Positions 56,711 through 64,000 of a stretch of 64,000 nucleotides of DNA are shown piece by piece; position 1 is the first letter of the stretch; the number at the start of each line of letters is the position of its first letter. A model generated the notes under the pieces. It saw nothing but the letters and a program-made list of their open reading frames with translations, was not told the origin of the DNA and made no database searches. The position numbers and the translations under genes are program-made. Location of the stretch: NCBI RefSeq assembly GCF_033118175.1, contig NC_083698.1, forward strand, positions 66,185,001-66,249,000. The letters run 5' to 3'. This stretch comes from Dama dama (lineage: Eukaryota; Chordata; Mammalia; Artiodactyla; Cervidae).

Positions 56711-57467
56711 ACTATGGCTATTGTTAGGCTTTGGTCCAGTTGTCAGCGATTTGCAAGGCTCAGTACAAAGTCTGAACCATTGTTTTCAGATTTTCCAGGA
56801 CAGGTCACCAAAGAGATCCAGGAGAAATGGGAATCCACAGCCAGTGTGGAACCACCAAACAGGGTCATATGGACACCTCCCAGAACTGCTAAAGAGCCTC
56901 ACTGGGGACATGGAAGGTGGGTCTAAATTCAACCTAAAAATAGTTCTTAAGAAGTTATAGTCTTGTTAATGAACTGTGTTTAGGAAAGAGCATAAGCCAA
57001 TACGCATACGAGTGCTCAAGAGAGAGTAAGAGCCATAACCCACATCCATCTCTCCACCAGAAGTCCTGAGACTCTTCTGGAAGCCAAGGCTGCTCGCTGA
57101 GGATCCGGTTCTTCTCCAAGGCACCAGGGGTAGATGCGGGGCTGGGCACACTTTACTGACACTTCACATGCATCTCTGCTTTGAGCGCACCACACCAGAC
57201 TGGAGGACCTCTGAGGTGACTCAATCGCCAGACAAGTTTGCTAAGCCCTCGAGCGTCTACTCTAAGAAGTATCAGACATGGTACTGCCACAGAGAACTCG
57301 TGACAGAGGACGTAAGACATCCAGGCATCCAGGGAAAGCTGACTAATCGTACTCAGTGAGAAATGACTGGACAGCCTGTGCAGCTTCCGGTCAGCTCCAG
57401 CGGTCAGAGAGCACATCACTGTTTCCTGGGAGGTCACCAGGCAACTCACTAGAGAACATTCGATCTA
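56711..57467. other. Single-copy DNA, no gene supported
   Basis: Frames of 90, 79 and 98 codons overlap on both strands. A CpG-containing stretch lies at 57180-57350. Nothing recognised. Confidence 0.35.
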
Positions 57468-57628
57468 CTTTGTTTAACTGACATATAGATGATTTACAGT
57501 GTTGTGTTAGTTTAAGATGTACAGCAAAGTGATTCAGTTATATCTATATATAGATAGATAAACTGTTTTTCAGATTATTGTCCATTGCAGGTTATTATTA
57601 CAGGATATTGAATATAGTTCCCTGTGCT
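57468..57628 (-). mobile_element. Artiodactyl L1 3' end, 161-bp truncated insertion
   Basis: 'gatgatttacagtgttgtg', 'tgtacagcaaagtgattcag', 'ggttattattacaggatatt'. agaacattcgatcta (57453-57467) and agaacatttgatcta (57629-57643) match at 14 of 15, so this is a complete, severely 5'-truncated insertion event. Confidence 0.9.
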
Positions 57629-57725
57629 AGAACATTTGATCTAGAATGCAAATAACCGCACCTCCCCCCACTCTGCTCCATACACACACATGCACACAGT
57701 GATACACTTAAGTGATGTGCATGCT

Positions 57726-57943
57726 ACGTGCTAAGTCGCTTCCTGTCATGTCCGACTCTGCGACCCTATGGACTGTAGCCTGCCAGGCTCCTCTGTCGAT
57801 GGGATTCTCCAGGCAAGAATACTGGAATGGGTTGCCCTGCCCTCCTCCAGGGGATCTTCCTGGGTTGGAAAGGTCAAACCTAGGTCTCACGTCTCTTGCA
57901 TTGGCATGTGGGTTCTTTACCACTAGCGCCACCTAGGGAGCCT
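57726..57943 (-). mobile_element. Bov-tA SINE
   Basis: Reverse Bov-tA, 'acgtgctaagtcgcttcc' to the head 'gccacctagggagcct'. 'taagtgatgtgcatgct' just left and 'caagtgaggtgcacatgct' just right differ by one base and a 2-base insertion, a probable target-site duplication. Confidence 0.92.
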
Positions 57944-57962
57944 CAAGTGAGGTGCACATGCT

Positions 57963-59399
57963 GTCATACCAGTATTACAAGAGATTGCCTCATTGCTTGA
58001 TCCACAAGTGGGTTGCGGATGTAACGCTGGGATTGTTCCACCCCCCACCCCCAATTGTTTGAAATGGTCTGATGGTTTGGGGACATGTAACTAAAAGCAC
58101 CCTTCCCAGGTAACTGAGTGACATGAGTTAATTCAAAAGAATAGGCTTCACCCTGAATAAAAACCATGGTATCTGAATGGCAAGAACTATGGGCTCTTGG
58201 ATGTACAAACCACATCCCTCATCTTGTATTTCCCTCACTGTTTTCCTTGGACTCATCCCAAGCTTTGTCCATTCCTGAAACAGTTGAACTTCCAAGGTTG
58301 GGTATCATCATTCATCAAACCATTTACATGAAAGTTACCTTTTCCACCTTCTTTCTTAAAGGCTGAAGAATTATTTCTCAAACTTCTCCCTCTATTGAAC
58401 TAATAAAACAAAACAAAACACTTTTAAACAGGTAAAAAAAATAGAAAAAAGATGTGACCAAATAGAACAGGCTGGGAGATGCCAAGCAATTTAAATTTGT
58501 TTGCTATATTGTATTGATTCTTTTCTATTTGAGGTAAACAGTGCAACTCAGAAGACTGGGTAACTCATGGGCCTCCTGGTTTGGGTACACCTCCTGGGTA
58601 CATAAATCCTGTTTTGGAAGGAGGCTATTTTGAAACCTGCTCCTGGCCATCTTTCCAGATCTTTAGTGAATTAATTTGGATTTAGGGGGAGAAGAAAGGA
58701 AGAAAAACCTCACCTTCTCTTGTATGTGGTAGAATTTCACTGGGATGCAAAGTGGGGGTGGAGAAATGTGAACATTCAGCTTCACTTAGGATACAAGATT
58801 TAGGGGCTGGATGAACATGCTGTGTGTCACCCAGCTCCTTCCTAGACAGTGCCGGTAGAGGGGAGTTAGGGAGGCCCCACCAATGTGTGAGAAAGCAATG
58901 GTCTATCTTGAGCCCTTTGACTAAGAGTAATAAAACAATGATTGCATCATATGTTGGACTAAAAGTTTTCAACAGATGACCTGACGTGGTTTTTCAAAAA
59001 ATAAGTAAAATTGCAAGGGAACCCCACAACTCATCAATGAGAGGAACACATACTTCTGTTCATTGGAGGTGAATTTTATGGAAAGTTGTACTTTGCGGAT
59101 TTGGACCAACCTGCCCCATCCTCCCACTCCTGCTCCTTTTCTCACTTGGCTCTGAGGAAACATGCTTCCAAGTTTGAGAATTCATCTTGTCTGATTAATG
59201 ATGTGTACACAGAGATTTCGGTCTCATCTTCCTTCTCTTGGTCTTTCTTATTCTGTTGTTTGCTATGCTTCAACCCTGCGGATAGATGGTTCTGCCGTGA
59301 TAAATGTAAAGTTTGCATAAGCCATGTAACAGCAGGACAGCCTATTATCACTGTACATTTTCCATGGCTGTGCAAACCTCTGTAGGCTATTTTATTGCT
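57963..59399. other. Single-copy DNA, no gene supported
   Basis: Frames of 83-99 codons on both strands, no recognisable product. No repeat recognised apart from A-rich 58408-58450. Confidence 0.35.
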
Positions 59400-59900
59400 A
59401 ATAGATCCACAGAGAAACAGTAGTGATTTTACGACTCTTTTTAAAATGGAAATTCATGTTTGAGAAATACAACTGGGAGGAAACAGATGTAAACCACTTA
59501 AGCATTTGCAGAAAATTGAGATGCACACTCTTATTTACAGACCTACATAGCCTCCATCGCTTTATTTTCAAAATTAAAATAAGCAATCTGTTTACCATGG
59601 GAAATGAGGAACTGTAAACTTGTTGTTTTTCCCTTTACACGACAATGGCCGCCATCGTTGGGTTTAATGGCAGTGCTGAAACAGGATGGCAATTTTTTCC
59701 TCTTAGATTTTATTGTCTAGAACGCATTCCCTCCATAATCTGTGTAAGAGGTAGGCAAGTGGGAAAGAGTTTAGTATAACTGTATGTCTGAGCTCATAGT
59801 ATGCTTTAACAGCCAAAATGATTACCAGACACTTTAGAAGGATTTAAATCAAGTATTTACCACTACCTGTAAATTGCTTAAAATATTGGAAGAGTCCACC
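59400..59900. promoter_or_regulatory. Conserved-element-like block with YY1-like palindrome
   Basis: Repeat-free AT-rich DNA. At 59645-59655 stands ATGGCCGCCAT, two opposed CCAT cores as in YY1 sites, in a CpG-holding patch ('acacgacaatgg', 'gccatcgttggg') unlike its surroundings. Regulatory role inferred. Confidence 0.3.
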
Positions 59901-60164
59901 AGCCTCTACGAAAATGCTTTTATATATTCAAACACAAAAGCCCATCCCATCCAAAAATGTTTATTCTTGCTTTGTCCCAATCTTTTCGCATCTTAAAAAA
60001 AATTGTGACACAGTTCACATTTTGGAAAGGAGACATAAATTAAACTATCACAGAATAGCACATCAATAAGATATCTGTATGATGGGTTCATTGGAGCAAA
60101 TTCTTTATGACATGCAGAGGCTTCTCTGATTTTTGCTTGTTTGTTTTGAAATGACATTTTAAAC
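59901..60164. other. AT-rich DNA, nothing recognised
   Basis: Leads into the L1M fragment; no feature seen. Confidence 0.3.
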
Positions 60165-60590
60165 AATTTTGTTAAAATATGCATAACAAAATGGATCACT
60201 TTAACCATTTCTAAGTGTATGATTCAGCAGCATGAAGCACATTCACATTGTTGTACAGCCATCATCACCATCCATCTCCAGAACTTTTCCATCATCCCAA
60301 ACAGAAATTCTACCCATTAGACACTAACTCCCTATTACCCCCTCCCCATAGTCCCTTGTAACTTCTATTCTACTTCCTGTCACCATGAATGTGACTGCTC
60401 TGGGTATCTCATATAAGTGAAGTCATGCAATATTTATTCTTGTGTGTCTGGCTTATTTTACTCAGCACAATGTCTTCAAGGTGCATCTATGCTGCAGCAC
60501 ATGCCAGAATGTCCTTCCTTTTCAAGGCTGAATAATATTCATTTGTTTACATAGGCCATAGTTTCCTTATGCACTCATCTGTCAGGGGTC
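60165..60590 (-). mobile_element. Old L1 (L1M-type) 3' end
   Basis: Reverse L1M: 'cactttaaccatttctaagt', 'attcacattgttgtacagcc', 'ccatccatctccagaactt', 'ctcatataagtgaagtcatg', 'ggctgaataatattcatt'. Same region of the element as 40230-41115. Confidence 0.85.
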
Positions 60591-60786
60591 GTCTGATCCT
60601 AATAGTGAGGAGGATCCCAGCACCGTGAGGATTCTTTACTGAAAAGCCGCCTAGGACAAGCCAAGCAGAAAGAGAACTGCACAGAACCAGCTGTGTGAAG
60701 CAAGGCAGGAAGGTGTCCCGTAAACTATAGATTTCCAGGCTCTGTGCAATCCTTGGCTGGATGAATCTTTTGCTTTCATCCTGTTG

Positions 60787-61065
60787 GGTTGTTCAGTCCC
60801 TGAGTCATGTTTGACTCTTTGCGACCCCTGGACTGCAGCACGCCAGACTTCCTTGTTCTTCACTATCTCCCAGAGTTTGCTCAAAGTCATGTCCATTGAG
60901 TTTGTGATCCCATCCAACCATCTCATCCTCTGTCATCCCCTTCTCCTCTTGTCCTCAGTCTTTCCCATCATCAGGGTCTTTTCCAATGAGTTGGCTCTTA
61001 GCATTAGATAGCCAAAGTATTGGAGCTTCAGCTTCCACATCAGTTCTTCCAATGAATATTCATCT
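60787..61065 (-). mobile_element. BovB LINE 3' end fragment
   Basis: Reverse BovB: 'ttgttcagtccctgagtcat', 'ttcttcactatctcccagag', 'catccaaccatctcatcctc', 'gccaaagtattggagcttca', ending 'cttccaatgaatattcatc'. About 280 bases, 5'-truncated. Confidence 0.92.
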
Positions 61066-61405
61066 TAGGTCTATTTTATTGTGAAAGGAGGCTACACTAG
61101 GCCCTCTTAGAAACTGAAATTTTTCTCAAAGAAATTATGACTGGTTTCAGCCCAAGATGGGAGAATAGAACATTTTCTCCAGGCTCCTCTGTGACCCTAA
61201 AGCTTCCCCCACAAAGCCAATCACTTCTACCAGCCTGGAGGGTTGCATTAGGAGACCCCCTGATCATAGCCTTTGGGTCACATCCAATAAAGCCCATGTA
61301 CAGACAACCAGGCTCTGAGCTCACCCATACTTAGTGAAAACTGCCCTATGCAGAGACGGCATTCAGTACATGCCCAGGCCTGTTTACCACGCGTTCTGCT
61401 CTCTT
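61066..61405. other. Single-copy DNA, nothing recognised
   Basis: No repeat or gene recognised; the 65-75 codon frames are chance-length. Confidence 0.35.
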
Positions 61406-61613
61406 GGACTTCTCTGCTGGTAAAGAATCCCCCTGCAATGTGGGAGACCTGGGTTTGATCCCTGGGTTGGGAAGATCCCCTGGAGGAGGGCATGGCAACC
61501 CACTCCAGTATTCTTGCCTGGAGAATCCCCATGGACAGCGGAGCCTGGTGGGCTGTAGTCCATGGGGTTGCGAAGAGTTGGACATGACTGAATGAATAAG
61601 CACACACACCACC
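61406..61613 (+). mobile_element. Bov-tA SINE
   Basis: Head 'gacttctctgctggtaaag' (slightly shortened), BovA 'ggaggagggcatggcaaccc', tail with CA repeat. gctctctt (61398-61405) and gctttctt (61614-61621) match at 7 of 8. The four 63-109 codon frames here are SINE translations. Confidence 0.92.
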
Positions 61614-61621
61614 GCTTTCTT

Positions 61622-62046
61622 AGCCGAGGAATTAAACAACTACCCACTATTTACCTTCTTATTTTCTGGTCCATGTGACGTATCAGAGCTTCCATTTGTG
61701 GTCTTTTGGTGACAAAATCTAACTACAGACCTGTGGGGAGAAAGTTTTGTGGCTTGCCTGCCATAGCTGCCGTTATAACCACCACAGCCTCCCATGGACT
61801 CATCCACATTGTCTGCATCTTTGGGTGTTGTTATTAATGAAGCAGGGTATTTCACAGTACCTCTGAAATTAATTTCTGTTGCCAGTGTATTATCTAATAA
61901 CTTAGTAACCTTGGCTTGTGCCTACACATTGCTGGCATTTTACAATGGAAAATGGACACTTGTTGAGGGGAAATCTTATTAACGGAGCAATTCTCGGGCA
62001 TCACATACATGTTGTAACATCATCACAGACAAAAAATTTTCACACA
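61622..62046. other. Single-copy DNA, nothing recognised
   Basis: No repeat or gene recognised. Confidence 0.35.
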
Positions 62047-62245
62047 CATGGTGGCTCAGCAGTAAAGAATCCGCCTGCAATGCAGGAGCCAAACGAGACG
62101 CAGGTTCAATAGCTGGTTTGGGAAGATCCCTTGGAGGAGGAAATGGTAACCCACTCCAGTACTCTTGCCTATAGAATCCCATGGACAGAGGAGCCTGGCA
62201 GGCTACAGTTGCAAGGAGTTGGACATGATTGAAGCAACTTAGCGT
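62047..62245 (+). mobile_element. Bov-tA SINE
   Basis: 'ggtggctcagcagtaaag' head lacking its first bases, 'ggtttgggaagatcccttgg' BovA, end 'gacatgattgaagcaactta'. No clear target-site duplication. Confidence 0.9.
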
Positions 62246-62534
62246 CCCCGCATTTATTGTCCACAGAAATCCTGTGAGGTTTGCCCCATTTTATTGATGA
62301 GGTCAGGGGATTTCCCCCGGACTTCAGGCAAAGCTGCCATTTCTTCTGAGGCAAAGCCCACCTCTCTGCGCAGTGAAGCTATCCTCATCCCTGCATCTCT
62401 TAGCTTTCTCTCCAGAGACAGAATCTTTTGCTGTCTTTAAATTCTCCCCCAGGCTCACATGGCCCCTGTTCTAATTCATCGCACATGCCCCATCCTCACC
62501 CCAAAATGGAGTTTTGTCACTGTCACCAATACTA

Positions 62535-62735
62535 ATAGGAAGGCCAACATTTCCTGAGTGTTACCTAAACACCACGACTTGTGTTGCTTCAGTTAATCCT
62601 AAGAATAACACTGTGAGAGAGGTTTGGTTGTGAATCCCATCTCACAGATGAGGAAACTGAGGCACAGAGAGAACAGTTGAGTGGCTCAATGTCACACAGC
62701 TAGCCACTGTGGGGGCAGGGGGTTGAGCCCAGGCA
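62535..62735 (+). mobile_element. MIR SINE, well preserved
   Basis: 'cttcagttaatcctaagaat', 'cccatctcacagatgagg', 'aaactgaggcacagagag', 'caatgtcacacagctagcc' and 'gttgagcccaggcagtggg': nearly full-length forward MIR and the best preserved copy here. Confidence 0.85.
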
Positions 62736-63409
62736 GTGGGAGGCCAGGGCAGGTTAGCTCCTCACCGCAGGTGGCTGGCTCCCTTCCTTCTTGCCACAGG
62801 GTCCCCGGTGTCCACTCCTTCCCTCTTGAAGAGAATGAATAGAGTACTTGACCTTGACCAGCTAAGTGGAACAGCAGTGATAAAGTTCTGCCAACGTTCC
62901 CGTCACATTTTCTCTCTTTTGATGGCCTCCAAAATGAAACCTGTTTATCTACCACTGAAGCTCAGGGACTGAAGACTGTAAATGTGATCCTTGGTCTCAT
63001 CCCCACCGGCGGCCAGCTCCAGTCTTTTATCCATCCTTGGATTCCTCCTGTGTCTCTCCCACCATCACAAGTGGAGATTTCAGCTCTGTCTCGCCTCCCA
63101 TCCAGCTGGCTGCCCTGAGCGCCACAGTGGTTGATGCCTCTGACCCAACCCAAGAGGTTCATCACTCTGAATCTCCAAATTCATACAGACTCTTTCTGGT
63201 CATGACTGTTATTCTAGACACTTCCTTTCTTCCCACTCCTCGATGCAGATTTTGCCCACACTTACCCACTCCCTCCCTCCCACGTTCCTATCTACCTGCC
63301 AGCTCCTTTCAGATACATAGCTTCACTGGCCAGGTCTCGACTCTTCTAGCACTGGGGGAGATGGGGAGGAGGGGTGCTTGCATCCCTGAGAGATGCTTCT
63401 AAGAGAATT
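62736..63409. other. Single-copy DNA, no gene supported
   Basis: The 121-codon plus frame at 63037-63402 is Ser/Thr/Pro-rich with no recognisable domain. The end may belong to L2. Confidence 0.35.
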
Positions 63410-63760
63410 CACTCCCCAGTTACTCAGCACTATAACTTCTTCCTCTTCCAGGAAGCCTTCCTGGATCACTTTCCCCAGTGACTGGCCTTTTTCTGAATTC
63501 ACAGCATCAACTTTCTGGGGTCCACATTCCACAATTCATCCCATTCTGCCTTGTGGTATTTCTTGGATTACTGTCAAGCTATCAGTGTTTCATATATTTA
63601 TGCTTTTGTCTCCTCAAACAAATTGTAAGTTCCTTGAAGGGATTTATATCTCTGGATATTCTTCATACTGCCTTGATCTCAATAAGTTTGCTATTTAATT
63701 TGAGCTCTGGTTGAATAGCAGAATGCATTTTATTGAGTGCCCAAAACAAGAGGATTAGGT
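63410..63760 (+). mobile_element. L2 LINE 3' region
   Basis: 'cttccaggaagccttcctgg', 'tttgtctcctcaaacaaatt', 'gtaagttccttgaagggat' and 'cattttattgagtgcccaaa' follow forward L2. The 101- and 78-codon frames inside it are not genes. Confidence 0.6.
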
Positions 63761-64000
63761 GAGCCATTTTGAAATTCCTTGAATTCTAGTCAATCATTTT
63801 CCCTTTGCCAACTGGGATTCTATTTCTATATCAGAGAATGAACAAAGGAGCTAACAGAAATTCATACTCTAGCTTATAAGAAATTATTTTTTAAGCATGT
63901 CTCTATGGCCTGAAAACAAAGCTTTTTAATTATTAAAATGTAAAACAATTTCTTTATGGGCAGCATCATTGTTTACTAGTAAAGAAGATGCATGTCATGA

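Noticed and set aside
1..64000. CRISPR arrays, bacterial operons, tRNA/rRNA/snRNA genes
   Set aside because: No regularly spaced repeats with unique spacers. tRNA-like boxes occur only within SINE heads. No U6, 7SK, Y or 5S text was recognised on either strand. A dedicated RNA search (Infernal/tRNAscan) could still find decayed copies.

Overview
This window is nuclear DNA of a ruminant, most likely a bovid (cattle, sheep, goat or a close relative). The evidence is the repeat content. About twenty copies of the tRNA-derived ruminant SINE family (Bov-tA / BovA type) and six BovB LINE fragments are present, both typical of ruminants. Cetartiodactyl CHR-type SINEs, artiodactyl L1 3' ends and old mammalian repeats (MIR, L2, MER5A, MaLR LTRs, degenerate L1M) lie beneath them. 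No bacterial, viral or organellar gene structure is visible.

I find no complete protein-coding gene. Almost every open frame is either a translated SINE/LINE/microsatellite or a short chance frame. The one place that looks like a possible exon is the left edge (55-200): a pyrimidine-rich acceptor, 48 open codons in one frame, and a donor. If real, the other ~63.8 kb would be intron or downstream flank of a plus-strand gene. Otherwise the window is an intergenic desert. I could not identify the encoded peptide.

Layout. 0-11 kb: mostly single-copy DNA with only a few old repeats and no young ruminant SINE after the CHR copy at 365-522; several AT-rich, homeodomain-motif-rich blocks look like conserved non-coding elements. 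11-22.5 kb: L1M tail, CHR SINEs (one split by a Bov-tA), MER5A copies, a large CA microsatellite with an embedded SINE, and several Bov-tA. 22.5-29 kb: GC-richer, free of young SINEs, with MIR remnants. 29-35.5 kb: dense repeats (L2, LTR, BovB, CA repeat, L1 ORF2 remnant split by a CHR SINE). 35.5-40.2 kb: mostly single-copy, with a recent BovA insertion in a perfect 12-bp target-site duplication. 40.2-45.1 kb: the most complex nests, including two retroelements sharing one target site (three copies of an 11-bp repeat) and a three-layer MaLR > CHR > Bov-tA stack. 45.1-49.4 kb: single-copy, with a second conserved-element-like block. 49.4-57.9 kb: BovB pieces, a MaLR LTR and a second three-element nest (L1 > BovB and Bov-tA). 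57.9-64 kb: single-copy DNA, then old L1M, BovB, SINEs, MIR and L2.

No operon-like cooperation of genes exists here. The value of the window lies in its retrotransposition history and in blocks of probable cis-regulatory DNA. I found no evidence of a new protein system. Repeat family names come from recognising consensus-like text by eye, so subfamily names and end points are approximate (about 10-30 bases) unless a target-site duplication fixes them.
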